Assembly (NCBI GenBank): GCA_023548195.1 | Contig: JAJHZJ010000028.1 | Location: 186,001-250,000, forward strand | Reading direction: 5' to 3' | Origin: Bettongia penicillata ogilbyi | Lineage: Eukaryota > Chordata > Mammalia > Diprotodontia > Potoroidae | DNA length: 64,000 bases | In this document: in pieces, positions 46,140 through 58,411 of the stretch | How the letters are laid out: the number at the start of each line of letters is the position of its first letter | Numbering within the stretch: the stretch's first letter is position 1 | Position numbers and translations under genes: made by a program | The notes under the pieces: model-generated | Seen by the model: the letters and a program-made list of their open reading frames with translations, nothing else | The model's database searches: none | Told to the model about the DNA's origin: nothing

Positions 46140-49135
46140 GAAATTAAATTAATTTTCTACTTTTCAATTTCCTTTATTCTAAAGAAACTTTTTCTGCTCT
46201 GTGAATCTCCTCCAATTGGGGGGGTCTTTTAACATATTCATATTTCAAGCAAATTTACCTTTGTTCATCACCAAAAAGTTATTTTTCCTTAAAAAGTGAA
46301 CCACTAAACACCCAGAAGTTGTGTGTGTGTTTGTGTGTGTGTAAATATTTAGATTAGTGTTCTCTTTATTGAAGCTTCTGAAGGAAAAAGAGAGTGTGTG
46401 TCTTTGTATGAATGAGTAGTTACATTTACTTACATTAAATCTAAACTAGTCCTCTGAGACAGTCAAATTTAATTTTATGCTCATACAAAATTCTATATTC
46501 CAAATCATTCATAAAAAGGTATGTTCTAAATCAGAAAGAGGAAGAAGGATGCAAAGTTTGCATTTCATTTTAATGGTGGCTAAATGGAAACTTCTAATTC
46601 CAATGTTATGAGCTGCATGAAAATATCTCTCTTGAGTAGGACTGAATTTGCATGAAATAATTGGTATGTTAAGATATGCATTTACTTAGATGAACATGCA
46701 TATTATCATGGCTTATCCATGGTCTTTATATCACTAACAGAGACAATTGTAGAGGAAATATTTTAATGTTATAAGAGTACAACTATGGACTGCTTCTGTA
46801 CAAGTCTACTATAAATCTTGGAGCAAAAGTTTCAAATGCACAACCTGTGGGAGTGGCCCACAATATTCCCCATCTCTATTAAAAATTAGTTTTGAAATAT
46901 TCAACCAAAAAGAAATAGTTAATAAAACATAAATGATGTTAATATGTGATTTTCTAAGTTATTATGTGACTTACAGGGATATTTGTGATTTTGGTGGTCC
47001 CATTTCTATTAAAGTTTGACACTCCCATCTTAGAAGGATTCAGATTATAAAGCAAAACAAGTTTAGCTTTCAAATAGAGACATTATTTGTGTCATGAACA
47101 CCTATACACACAAATCAAATGTAAATTTAACAATATCATAAGGATGAAGCAGGTATAGAATGAAAAGATATGAAATGACACTCTCACCCCACAATTTGGG
47201 GAAGTAGGAGATCCACAAGTGTAACAAGTTGAACATGTTTTCAGATTTTTTTCAACGCGGTAACAGTTGTCAATGCAAAAAAAAAATGTTGATTTTTTTC
47301 CCCTCTAAAAATACTAGGAAAGATTAGATACAAAGATTTATGTAAATATAAAACATCTTTGAAATCTACACAAAGAAAGCATCTATCTTACCAATAGACA
47401 TTACCTATATGAGCACAACTACAAGATATTGTTTATAGTAATAGAAGGAAAGTAATTCTAGAACTCCTTTTTGGCCCAAAGATATTTTGGGAATTATTTT
47501 CAAATTTTTCTTTCATTCTTATTAAATTACCAAAGAGACAATATAATAATGATGAGCAAAATATGCATTCTTTTGTAGAAATAAAAGGTTAGGAAAATAT
47601 AAAAAAATAACAAGTGAGGATTAAAGAAGAAATAGCATTACCATATTTTGAACTGTAAAATAATAATGTAGGCAGTTATTGAAATAGTTATCTTATTAAA
47701 ATTAAGAAAATGTATTAATGAAACACACTGGATAAGTAAGAAGCAGAAGTATTTAATTAGGATCCTGGTGGTCATTGTTCAATTCTCTCCTTCTGCATTA
47801 AAAAAAAATAACAGTGATTTGAGCACTCCTTATTTACCAAAAACTCCTGTAAAAATTGGAAAGCAAGTTGGAAAAAATAGATTTTGACCAAAATATATTA
47901 TCGTATACCACCATAAATTTCAAGTAGAGTTGAGATCTGAAAAAAGATGATAACACCATTAAAAAGATAACAACCAAAAGACAGTGGAAAGGAAGTACTT
48001 TTAACAGTTATGATTCAAGAAATTCTTTACTAGGGGATTAATTTGTGTAATAAAGGAGAAAAGAAAAATTTTCATTTAATATAAGTGAGAAGCTGTTGTT
48101 GCAAAAACAGAAGCATTAAGAATGAAAAGAGAGCCAAGTAGAATGAAATTTTGGCTCAAACATATCTTCCAGGATTCTGATATATCATATATATGAAATT
48201 AATATATTGATATATTAATATGTTTTATATAATATGATATATTATATATATAAGAAAAATATAATAACAAGACATATCCCCAAGCTATCAAACTATAAGA
48301 ACAGGTACATATTAACACAGAAAAGCGAGCTACTGGAAAATGAAAAAAATGCTCAGTCACTAACAAGAAAAGAAATAAATTAAAATAACTCTGAAGTTTT
48401 AACCAACTGAAAAAATTTTAAAGGTGACAAAAAGTAAAAACAGTGGTGAGAGAGATATAGGCAGACAGATAGACTCATGCACCATTTATAAATCAATCAA
48501 TTGGAGTAATTGCTTAGAATAATACTACAAATTCCAATCAGTTGAATTTGTCTTTCTACTTTGGAATGCCACTGTTAAATATATAGAACTAAGAAGCTCA
48601 AAGATAAAGGGAAAATTATCAGTGTTGTCAAGTTTTGTGGTAGCAAAGCACAGGAAGTAAAATTATTACCCATAAATTGAATGAAGAATTATAAATGTAA
48701 TAACTCAGAAAAATGTTGGAGCATTTTAGGAATTGATGTACAGTGAAATAGACTCAAAAAATAATTTATATGGTTAACAAACTATAATAAAGAAAAGAAA
48801 ACAAAAAAATTCCTGAATTTTTTCAAATATAGCAATCAATAATGGCTTCTAAGAATGTAATACATTCCTCCCATCTCTTGGAATGGAGGACACTGATATA
48901 GTTATGTCTATTTCCAGTCTTGAACAAGGGGTTTATTTGTACATTGATTGTACCTATTTATGGGATTCTATTGTGTTAAGATGGATAAGCATTGAGAAAT
49001 AAAAGTGAAGTTTTATATGAAGAATATAGTAATTGCTTATACAAATGGAATCAAATGAGTTAACAAATAAAGAACATATACATACTAGCTATTATATTCA
49101 AACCTTGATGGACAGCCCTGCATTATTAAGAGTAT
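46140..49135. other. Very AT-rich unique sequence
   Basis: Nothing recognisable apart from a GT run at 46321-46344 and a TATA-rich palindromic tract at 48178-48260 (ATATATGAAATTAATATATTG-type). No coding signature. Confidence 0.5.
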
Positions 49136-49149
49136 CCAGATGATCAATA

Positions 49150-49400
49150 GATGCAATCCCTACATGTATTTTTTCAATATTCTCTCTAACTTATTCCTTG
49201 CCTTGGACCATTCTCCATCTTTAAGAGTACAACATCATTTTTATATACTTACTTTATTTTTCTCACACTATTACCATTGTAGTTCATCCTTATATCATCT
49301 CATGGCTGGATTGCTTCAATGGCTTACTAGTCCTTTCTCAATCAATTATCTCTCCATTCTAGTCCATCTAGACTATCCTCCATTCATCTCTCAAATTGAT
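49150..49400 (+). repeat. LINE-2 internal fragment
   Basis: GGATTGCTTCAATGGCTTAC, TCCATTCTAGTCCATCTAG and CCTCCATTCATCTCTC correspond to the L2 ORF-end segment complementary to that at 29320-29350. The 49140-49469 frame is explained by this relic. Confidence 0.6.
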
Positions 49401-49809
49401 TTTCTTTATCCAAACTTGAAGAAATTATTTAATTCTCAAAAACTTAAAATGAGAAATAAAGAAAGGTAAAGAAATAAAACAACTCATGGGAAAAACAACA
49501 AAGGAAAAATAGATATAGCATTAAGAGAATTAATTCTAAATGAACGCAAAGAGACAAAAACCAAATGTCAAACAGAAGTAGCAGTGAAGAAAAAGGTCTG
49601 AAACATCATGGACTAAGCCTCACTATTTCACAACTACAAGTGAATAATTTTGTTGTGGTGGTTAGGGGTAAAATTACAAAATAGGATGGCAAACAAAACA
49701 GGGAGAGGAAGACAGAGAATGGGTTGTGTGAAGTTCTATAAATCTGTCAAAGGCTAACTGCATGGGGCTAATCCCCGGCCTTCACTTGGCTACTAAGCCA
49801 GGTGGCCTT

Positions 49810-49870
49810 GCCCACTATTCCAGGCGGTAATCTCTCTGGGATCTTCGCCCAATATTCCAGGCGGTACTCT
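49810..49870. repeat. Internal tandem repeat in the solo LTR
   Basis: GCCCACTATTCCAGGCGGTA (49810) and GCCCAATATTCCAGGCGGTA (49847) are 37 bp apart, with a third partial TTATTCCAGG at 49920. This is the region downstream of the polyadenylation signal in the element's orientation. Confidence 0.85.
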
Positions 49871-50052
49871 AACACAGGGCCCAATTCCTTACCCCAGACT
49901 TCGCTTGGGAATTCTTACCCTTATTCCAGGTCTTCGGACGTCTCCGGTCCCTGCCATGCGACCGTGTGGCCTAGCTGCGGGACAGGGCTATCCCCTCCTC
50001 CACGGAGGGAACAATGACTACACACGCACCCAAGGATGTCAGTGCTCTTCAC

Positions 50053-50058
50053 TTTATT
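50053..50058 (-). terminator. Polyadenylation signal of the solo LTR
   Basis: TTTATT on the + strand is AATAAA on the minus strand, in the expected place downstream of the TATA-like box. Confidence 0.6.
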
Positions 50059-50115
50059 GATGGTGTCCTCTACATCTCTTTCTTGGTTACATCTCTCTCC
50101 CCATCCTTCCCCGAC

Positions 50116-50132
50116 AGCTCCTTATATCCCCA
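50116..50132 (-). promoter_or_regulatory. TATA-like box of the solo LTR
   Basis: The minus strand reads GGGGATATAAGGAGCTG. It is about 65 bp upstream of the AATAAA, consistent with a short R region. Confidence 0.6.
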
Positions 50133-50214
50133 GCCAGAGCCCCGCCCATGTTCCTCCCTGAGGGTGGAGCCAGCTCCTGAAGGCTGGTCCAGAGCTTGGC
50201 CCCTAACAGCTAAC

Positions 50215-52445
50215 AATGAAAGGAAATTAATTTATTTAGACTTTCAGAAAGAAGAAAAGCTATAGTAGAATTACTGAGGAGGCAAAGGGTAAGATTGGAA
50301 ATGAAGTAAATAAAAGGGGAAATCTTGTTTCAGCAGTGGGAGAGGTACTACTGATGAATGTTCTTATGTGAAAATATATACATTCTATAATTGGAGATAC
50401 AGATCTTCCAATGTCTACTATCTGAAGAGATATGGTAAAGAGCACACTATAACAGGAGAAAAGGTATCAGAGTACCTGGAGGATAAGGACACATACAAGA
50501 GTGGGAGAGGATGGACCCAGGGAAGGAATTCTGAGGTAAATATAGGGGGAAAAGATGTAAGGAAATGTGAAGGGTTAATAAGAGATGGCACAATCATAGA
50601 CATGGACATAGGATACCTACAATGAGGCAATATCCTCTGTATCACCTGCAGGAACTAATATTTATAATAATGAGGCACAACATTAAAAGAGGTTCATGGG
50701 ATAAGATCTACAGGGAAATAATTGAATCTGTCTAGGGGAGGTAATCCAAAGTATATGTCTCTAAAATTTAGTTCTATGAGGAATATAAGTAATAAAGAAG
50801 GAGCAAATAAGTATTAGGATGATGGATCAAAGAATAAAATTCTAGAATAGACAAAAAGAGAAAATAAATATTAAAGTGAACAAATGAAGTAATTTCCATT
50901 CTGGAAAAAAAAAGCAAGGAAGATGAAATAAAAATAATAAAAGAAATTGAAAGGAGGCAGAGAAAGGAGATTGTACTTGACTTCTAAACTAAAGGGGGGA
51001 GAAATGATAATTAAATAATTAGATAAAAGTAAAAAATAAAAAAAAAACACTTCATGATCTAAACTCTTAAACTAGGGAAAGGGGTAATACATGTGGGTAT
51101 GTCAGATGAGTCCAATGGGTAATGAGAAAAGGGCCAATGAGAAGGGATCATTTTATTAAAAATAACTTCAGTGAGAATATAGCAAGGTAAGGAATAGGAA
51201 AAACTATTTAGAAATAATTCAGTATTATAGGCAAATGAAGGGAAAGAGGAAACTAATCCACTTAATATTAAATGTGAATAGATTAAGAAATGAAATAAAA
51301 TATAAAAGACCAAAATATTCAATAAGGAAACAAAATCCAAAAGTTAATTAGAAGAAATTCATTTAAAATATAAAGCCATGAATAGAATAAAAATCAGGTC
51401 CTGGAAAACAATTACTGCGCATCCAAAACAAACAAGCAATCAAATAAGACCTACAATCAGCTTACCTAAAAAAAAATATTCAACGAATAGAAAGGAATAA
51501 ACAAGGAAACTTTATAAGGAACAAATCAATAAAAATATCAAACATGTATGCTACAGTAGTGTAGCATTTAAACATATAAATGACATTAAATAATCTACAA
51601 GAATATATAGTAACATAATAGTGAAAGGAGATTTAAATGTTCCTTTCTTGGTTTTGAGTGAGTCTATCAGCAGGGAAAAATAGCAAAACTTTGTAACTGA
51701 ACCCAATTCCTGAAGAAAGTAGGGGTAAAAGATAAGAAATCATATAAATAGAACAGCTAAAAATGAATATGTTTCAGCAAGCATATGGAACTTTTACTAA
51801 AATTTCCTAGTCACTAACATAAATCAAACAATTATAAAAGTCAGAGATGGTAAATATAGTCTCTATATGTCATAATGTGATAAAAATAAAAATCAGTTCA
51901 GGGATTATAAAAAAAGGACAGAGATCCAAATGGAGATTTCCCTAAAATGTTGGAAATTTTTGTTGCTTTAATCCTGTTTTCATGAGGCTACCAGTAAAGA
52001 ACTCTAGGCAGTAGTCTATAATTCCTAAATTTTGCTACATAATAATCCCATCTTTTCGTTCTGTAATATAATTCCTTCAACACATACTTTAACTTTCTTC
52101 TTCATTATATATATAGTTTATAAATGGCAATATACTACAGTCTGCGTATTCACCATGATCTTTCCTATTAACGTCTTTTGTCCTTTAGAAGTAGTCCAAA
52201 TTTCACTAACAAAAAGAAACGCCTATTAAATGTAAATATTGAAAAGATGGGTTTGGATGTAATGGGAAAAGTGTGTATCTGTGTGTGATTATATTTATAT
52301 TTCATTTATATTTATATTTCATAAACACAATTTCAAATTCTCTCACTTCAGAAAGAGAACTTTGTCCAAAACAATCTCTTATTTTAAAAATTGTTTAAAT
52401 TTAAAAATGTTTATTTTTTTAATCCCGAACTTTCCACTCACTTCA
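50215..52445. other. No recognisable gene or repeat
   Basis: A-rich sequence with many short frames (50368-50625, 51059-51340 and others) lacking motifs. It could contain ancient LINE sequence too decayed to identify. Confidence 0.45.
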
Positions 52446-52473
52446 TAAAGAAAAAGAAAAAGGGGGGGAGGAG

Positions 52474-52490
52474 CCAAGATGGCAGAGTAG
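52474..52490 (+). promoter_or_regulatory. YY1-like site at half-L1 start
   Basis: CCAAGATGGCAGAGTAG, 12 bp from the 5' end, retaining the AAGATGGC core known from L1 promoters. Confidence 0.6.
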
Positions 52491-53121
52491 ACAGACTCAC
52501 ATATGCTAGCGCCGAATCCACAGCCCATAAATTTCCTGTAAAAAGAACTCCCCACAAATTCTGGAGCAGTGGAAGCCATGCAGCAATGCAGTGGAGGAGA
52601 TTTCCGTTCCAGAGAGCCCTGAAAAACTGACCCCAAAAGTCTGTCGCTCACTGGACAGCAGACCCCAGCCCTGTCCACGCAGCCCTGGGAGGAGAAGATC
52701 CAAGCAGGCTTCAGGGACAGAACCTCCAGTGGCCGTGAAGGTACCTCCAACCACAGGCGCTACAGGTCAGTGAGAGAGACTTCTGGGCTGGCCAAGAGGG
52801 GAGCGGGGTGTCTCCATAACTCAGGCACCCTCAGGAGGCAGCAGCAGAGGGAGCGGTGGCCAGGGGCTCCTGAAGCAGACAGGACCTCAGATGCATTACT
52901 GAAGATCTCTGCATAAACCCCCTGAGGGAACTGAGCCAAGGAGGTGGCCCTGCCTCAACCTGAGCACCAGAACTTAAGCTCACATTGAATAGCAGCTGCT
53001 CCAGCCCCTGAAAGCCCTGAGGCTGGGAAGCAGCACTTGAATCTCAGACCCCAAGCACTAGGTGGGCAGATCTAGGCTGGGGTGCAGAGGAATCTCAGAA
53101 GTCAAGTAACTGGCTGGGAAA

Positions 53122-54204
53122 ATGCCCAGAAAAGGGAAAAAAAATAAGACCATAGAAGGTTACTTTCTTGGTGAACAGAGAGTTCCTCCTTTCCTTTCTG
53201 ATGAGGAAGAACAATGCTTACACTCAGGGAAAGACATAGAAGACAAGGCCTCTGTATCCCAAACATGTGAAATAGATATTCAGTGGGCTTAGGCCATGGA
53301 AGAGCTCAAAAAGGATTTTGAAAATCAAGTTATACAGGTGGAGGAATAACTGGGAGCAGAAATGAGAGAAATGCAAGAAAAGCATAAAAAATGGATCAAT
53401 ACCTTGCTAAAGGAGACCCAAAAAAATAACACCTTGAAAAACAGGCTAACTCAACTGGCAAAAGAGGTTCAAAAAGCCAACGAGTAGAAGAATGCTTTCA
53501 AAAGCAGTATTAGCCAAATGGAAAAAAGAGGTGCAAAACCTCACTGAAGAAAATAGTTCTCTCAAAATTAGAGTGGAACAGATGGAGGCTAATGACTTTA
53601 TGAGAAACGAAGAAATCACAAAACAAAACCAAAAGAATGAAAAAAGGGAAGAGAATGTGAAATATCTCATTGGAAAAACAAGTGACCTGGAAAATAGATC
53701 CAGGAGAGACAACTTAAAAATCATGGGACTACCTGAAAGCCATGATCAAAAAAAGAGCCTAAACATCATCTTTCCTGAAATTATCAAGGAAAACTGCCCT
53801 GATATTCTACAACCAGAGGGCAAAATAAGTATTCAATGAATCCACCCATCATCGCCTGAAAGAGATCCAAAAAGAGAAACCCCTAGGAACATTGTGGCCA
53901 AATTCCAGAATTCCCAGGTCAAGGAAAAAATATTGCAAGCAGCTAGAAAGAAACAATTCCAGGAAATACAATCAGGATCACTCAAGATCTAGCAGTTTCT
54001 ACATTAAGGGATCGAAGGGCATGGAATAGGATATTCCAGAAGTCAAAGGAACTAGAACTCAAACCAAGAATCACCTACCCAGCAAAACTGAGTATAATAC
54101 TTCAGGGGAAAATATGGTCTTTCAATGAAACAGAGGACTTTCAAGCATTCTTGATGAAAAGGCTGGAGCTGAAAAGAAAATTTGACTTTCAAACACAAGA
54201 ATGA
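53122..54204 (+). pseudogene. Half-L1 ORF1 pseudogene, copy 1
   Basis: The start MPRKGKKNKTIEGYF is at 53122. A coiled-coil region follows (about 53290-53700; Glu/Lys/Gln-rich with MEELKKDF and NSSLKIRVEQMEAND), then the RRM-type region (RRDNLKIMGLPE, SLNIIFPEIIKENCPDI) and the C-terminal domain (SPERDPKRETPRNIVAKF, VKEKILQAARKK), stopping at TGA 54202-54204. Damage: in-frame TAG after DIQWA near 53290, TAA near 53347, TAG at about 53485, a one-base A gain near 53527 and a TGA at 53837-53839. The protein family is a trimeric RNA-binding chaperone. The full length of about 360 codons agrees with L1 ORF1. Confidence 0.9.
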
Positions 54205-54337
54205 GAAGAAGCATGAAAAAGTAAACAGCAAAGCGAAGTCTTAAGGGACTTACCAGAAATGAACTGTTTACTTTCCCACATGGAAAGACAATATTTGTAA
54301 CTCTTAAAACTTTTCAGTATCTGGGTAGTTGGTGGGA

Positions 54338-54382
<45 letters not shown>

Positions 54383-55264
54383 CATGCATGCACGCGCACA
54401 CACAAATACACACATGCACGTACACACGGAGACAGAGCACAGAGTGAATTGAATAGGATGGGATCGTATCTTAAAAGAAATTAAGGTAAACAGTGAGAGA
54501 GAAATGTACTGGGAGGAGAGAGGGTGAAATGGAATGGGGTAAATTATCTCTCATTCACGAGGCAAGCAGGAGACTTTTTAGTAGAGGGAAAAGGAGGAGA
54601 GCTGAGAGAAAAACATGAAGTTTACTCTCATCACATTCTACTAAAGGAAGGAATAAAATGCACACTCATTTTGGTATGAAAACCTATCTTACAATACAGG
54701 AAAGTGAGGGAGAAGGAGATAAGCAGGGTGGGAGGGATGATGGAAGGGAGGGCAATGAGCAGAGGGAACAATTTGACGTCAACACTCTTGAGGAGGGACA
54801 GGATCAAAAGACAAAGTAGAAACAATGGGGGGCAGGATAGGATGGAGGGAAATATAGTTAGTCTTACACAACATGACTATTATTGAAATCATTTGCAAAA
54901 CTACACAGATATGGCCTATATTGAATTACCTGCCTTCCCAAAGGGAATGGGTGGAGAGGGAGCGATGGGGAGAATTTGGAACTCAAAATTTTAGGAACAA
55001 CTGTTGGGTATTGTTCTTGCTACTTGGAAATAAAAAATACAGTTAATGGGGAATAGAAAGTCGTCTGGTCCTACAGGATAAAAGAGAAGATGGGGACAAG
55101 AGAAGGGAAGGATGATAGAAGAGAGGGCAGATTGGTGATAGGGAAAATTAGAATGCTCAGTGTATTGGGGTGGGGGGAGGGGACAAATGGGGAGAAAATA
55201 TGGAACCTAAAATTTTGTGAAAATGATTGTAAAAAGTTAAATAAATAAATTTATATTATATTAC
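54205..55264 (+). other. Half-L1 3' region with ORF2 deletion junction
   Basis: The spacer contains a CA microsatellite, and the ORF2 start is seen as GGATGGAGGGAAATATAGTT (54842-54861). 3'UTR follows from there. A first L1-like terminus (GAATTTGGAACTCAAAATTT, 54972-55035) is followed by about 160 bp and then a second one (TATGGAACCTAAAATTTTGT, 55199-55256). Both are present in the minus-strand copy. Confidence 0.8.
54339..54430. repeat. (CA)n microsatellite in half-L1 spacer
   Basis: About 20 CA units, then CATG/CACG-interrupted repeats. The homologous position of copy 2 (61322-61406) holds a TG-type repeat. Confidence 0.95.
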
Positions 55265-55269
55265 AAAAA

Positions 55270-56140
55270 GAAAAAGAAAAAAAAAACTTTTGACAGAAAT
55301 GGATAGTCTAGAAAACAAATAATTAAATTAGCCACAACCAAAAATATATCTCTCAGTGTGCAACCTGAGTTCACTATATCTTTGTCAGGAAATGGGTATT
55401 ATGCATCATCATCAGTCTCCTGCAAGAAGATATTCATTCCATTGATCAGCGTTCTTAAGTCTTTAAACATCTACAATTCTTCTCAGGTTGCCTCAAAATA
55501 CTACCTTTCATATTTTTTTCTCAGAACAGTGGTAAATACAAGTCAATAAGTTGTTATTTAGCCCCTACAATGTGCCATTTTGGATATAGTAGAAGGAGAA
55601 ATAGGAGAGAATAGTATCACTAAAACCTAAGAGGAGAGTATCAAGAAACAATGGATTATTGACAGTTTCAAAACCTTGAGAGAAATGGAGAAGGATGAAT
55701 ATGAAGAAATGGTAGTCAGACTGGACAATTTCTAGATAGCTATGTCATCCCTAGCTGTTTAACCATGAAATGGAGGAGAATTATTGGACAATATTTCATT
55801 GATATTGAATGAATGGATCGTTAGGGCATTTGGAGAATCAGAAAGAAATAGTTTTATTTGTGTCAGTAGGAAAAATCAGTGGAGAAAAGACTTATTATTA
55901 GTGAAAATATGTGGATATTAGCAGAGGGAATATACTGAAATAGATGATGGGATGGAATGGGATTATTTGCATATATATATCAAAGGATTTTCTTTATCAA
56001 ATAAAAGGATGACCTTTTTCTTCTGATACTGGATCCAAGAAGAAAAAAAGAGGATGGGAAAGGAGGATAAGATAAGTTTTAAATGTCCATTTTTTCAGTG
56101 AAATATAAGACCAAACAAAATTTAAATATACTTTAAGCAT
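55270..56140. other. No recognisable gene or repeat
   Basis: AT-rich sequence between the half-L1 tail and the next L1. Confidence 0.5.
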
Positions 56141-56144
56141 TTTA

Positions 56145-56921
56145 ATTACATTTTTTTAACATTCTTTTTGGAGTTCTAAATTCTTTCCCTCCTCTATTCC
56201 TTCATCAACCCATGGAGAAGGCAAGAAATATGATATGCCATACATAAGTGTGTGTGTGTGTGTATGAAGTAATAACAAACATATCCGTATGTTAGCCATG
56301 CTGTGAAAGAAGCAACAAAAGTAAAGAAATTTTAAAAATGCTTTAATAGATACCAGAGTCCATCACTTGTCCCTCTGACTTTAGCTATGATTGTTCATAA
56401 GAGGTACTTTGGAATTGCAGTGAATCATAATATTGGTGAGAGTAGCTAAAGTCTTTCACAGTTGATTATCATTACAATATTGCTGTTAGAGTGTACAATA
56501 ATATTGTAATTCTACCTACTTTTTTTGTGTCAGTTCATATAAGTCTTGCCTGGTTGTGCTGGAAAAAAAAATCCCCTTCTTACATGCAAAATTTCTTACA
56601 GTAAAATAGCATTTCATTTAAAACAACCATTTACACAATTTATTCATTTATTCCTCAATTGATGGTTATCCTTTTCAATTTTCAACTTTTTCCCACCAAA
56701 AGGAGAGTTTCTATAAATGTTTTGTACATATAAATACCTTCCTCTGACCTTTTTTCGATTAATAGTAGTATTGCTAACAGTTATTATAGCCTCAGCATAG
56801 TTACAATTCTTCTCCAGAACAGTTAGAGCAGTTCCTAACTCCACCAATAAGGTTTCAGTCACTAATTTTCCACATTCCCCCAGTGTTTGTAATTTTCCTT
56901 CCTTTCATGTTTTCCAACCTG

Positions 56922-56953
<32 letters not shown>

Positions 56954-58411
56954 GTAACATATATATATACATATATATATATATATAAACTCATTTCTAA
57001 AGGTAGTTTCAATTTTTACTTTAATTTTTGATGTTTTAGAGATTTTTTAATAAAATTATTATATCGTTGATTTCTTCTTTACCAATTAAGAAATAGGTCT
57101 CACTTTTCAAAAGTTGTTTCAGTTCTCTATATAGTTGAGAAATTGGGCCTTGTTCAGAGAAATTCACTATAAATGTTTTCCCTCCATTTCTTTTTCTTCC
57201 AATTTTAGCTCTGCTGGTTTTGTTTGTGCAAAACCTATTTACTTTAATTTAATCAAAATTATCTGTTTAAACTCCCCTGATGTTTTCTATCTCTTGATTG
57301 GTCATAAAATCTTTTCTTTTCCAAAGATAAAATCAGCATTTTTTTTTCTACTATCACTTAATGTGCTTATATTAAGGTCCTTTATATGTAAATCATGTAA
57401 AAATGTTGACCTTACATTGGTATATAGTATGAGATATTGGCTAAGTTTCAACCACAATTCTTTCCAGTTTCCCAGAATTTTGTATTGAATGGTTAGTTCT
57501 TGCTCCACTGTCTTGGATCTTTGGATAAATCAAACATTACATTATTATAGTCAGTTACTTCTGTATATCATGTACATAATAGAGTCCAATGAGCAACAAT
57601 TCTATTTCTTATCCAGTACCAGATTATTTTGATGATTACTGCTTGTTAATATAGTTTGAAACTAGATACTGGTAGGCTGCATTTCTCAACAATTTTTTCA
57701 TTGATTCCCCTGATATTATTGATCTTTTGCTCTTCAAATTAAATTTTGTATTTTTAGCTTCATATAATAATAATAACAATTTTATTGGTACAGTATTTAA
57801 AATAATTTATCTATAAGTGACATTTTTATTACATTGAATGTGCCTACCTATGCCCAATGGATATTTCTCAAATTATTTAGATCTGGGTTTACTTGTATAA
57901 AAATATTTGTAATTATGTGCATATACCTCCTGGATGTCTCTTGGAAGGTACACTTCCAAGTGTTTTAAATTTCCTACAGTTATTGTAAATTGAATTTCTC
58001 TTTCTATCTCTTCTCATTTTTGGTAATACATAAAAATATTTTTAAAAATCTAATAATTTGCTAGGGATATTTTTTTTTTAATCTTGCAACTTTAAAAAAC
58101 TTTTCCATTAGGTTTTTAATTGATTCTCCAGAGTTCTAAGTACAGTATCATATCATGAACAAAGAATAATAATTTTGTTTCCTTGCTGCCAATTTTATCC
58201 TTGTTTTCTTTTTCTTGTATTATAGCTATAGCTAGTATGTCTAGTGCAATATTGAATTATAATGGTGATAATGAGTAGCCTTGTTTCACTCCTAATTTTA
58301 TTGGGAAATCATGGAATTTATCCTTATTATAGATTATGTTTCCTCTTGGAATTAGATAGATAAATCCTTTATTTTAAAAGCCTCAATTTTCCTATGCTCT
58401 CTAGGGTTTTA
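56145..58411 (-). mobile_element. L1 3' half (ORF2 RT to 3'UTR), part of the L1 at 56.1-60.1 kb
   Basis: Minus strand from the RT motif (VKQGYSLSPL at about 58270-58310, with KENKDKIG following) through the C-terminal part (MFDLSKDPRQW-like text near 57500) to the 3'UTR (GCAAGAAATATGATATGCC complement near 56222). It is heavily decayed, with no long frame. A TA-repeat tract (56925-56990) lies in the 3' coding end. Confidence 0.8.
56925..56990. repeat. (TA)n tract
   Basis: ATATATATATAT blocks separated by TGTATA and TGTAACATA. Self-complementary. Confidence 0.9.

Larger units (their letters stand above)
49759..50208 (-). mobile_element. Solo LTR of an endogenous retrovirus, with 6-bp target-site duplication
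   Basis: A 450-bp element beginning TG and ending CA, flanked by the identical hexamer GCTAAC (49753-49758 and 50209-50214). On the minus strand a TATA-like GGGATATAAGGAG (complement at 50118-50130) lies upstream of an AATAAA polyadenylation signal (complement at 50053-50058), the usual LTR order. It is far richer in GC and CpG than anything around it. A 6-bp duplication is typical of class II (ERVK/beta-like) integrases. Only the LTR remains, implying recombination between two LTRs. Confidence 0.9.
52462..55264 (+). mobile_element. Half-L1 (HAL1-like) element, near full length, copy 1
   Basis: Complete 5' start (GGAGCCAAGATGGCAGAG), 5'UTR (52462-53121), ORF1 pseudogene (53122-54204), L1 inter-ORF spacer (54205 to about 54840), the first codons of ORF2, then an abrupt join at 54854-54866 to 3'UTR (CACAACATGACTATTATTG). 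There is no endonuclease or RT sequence. The flanks share AAAGAAAAAGAAAAA (just before 52462 and after 55264), a plausible though low-complexity target duplication. The element is about 2.8 kb, versus roughly 6-7 kb expected for a full L1. Such elements depend on ORF2p supplied by other L1s. Confidence 0.9.

Noticed and set aside
49802..50265. GC-rich frames suggesting a CpG-island gene
   Set aside because: The segment is bounded exactly by TG/CA ends and a 6-bp duplication, so it is an LTR and not a gene promoter.
54189..54440. Cys/Val/His-rich frame (83 codons)
   Set aside because: It arises from the CA repeat in the half-L1 spacer.
57135..57488. 117-codon + strand frame
   Set aside because: It is antisense to the L1 ORF2 C-terminal region.
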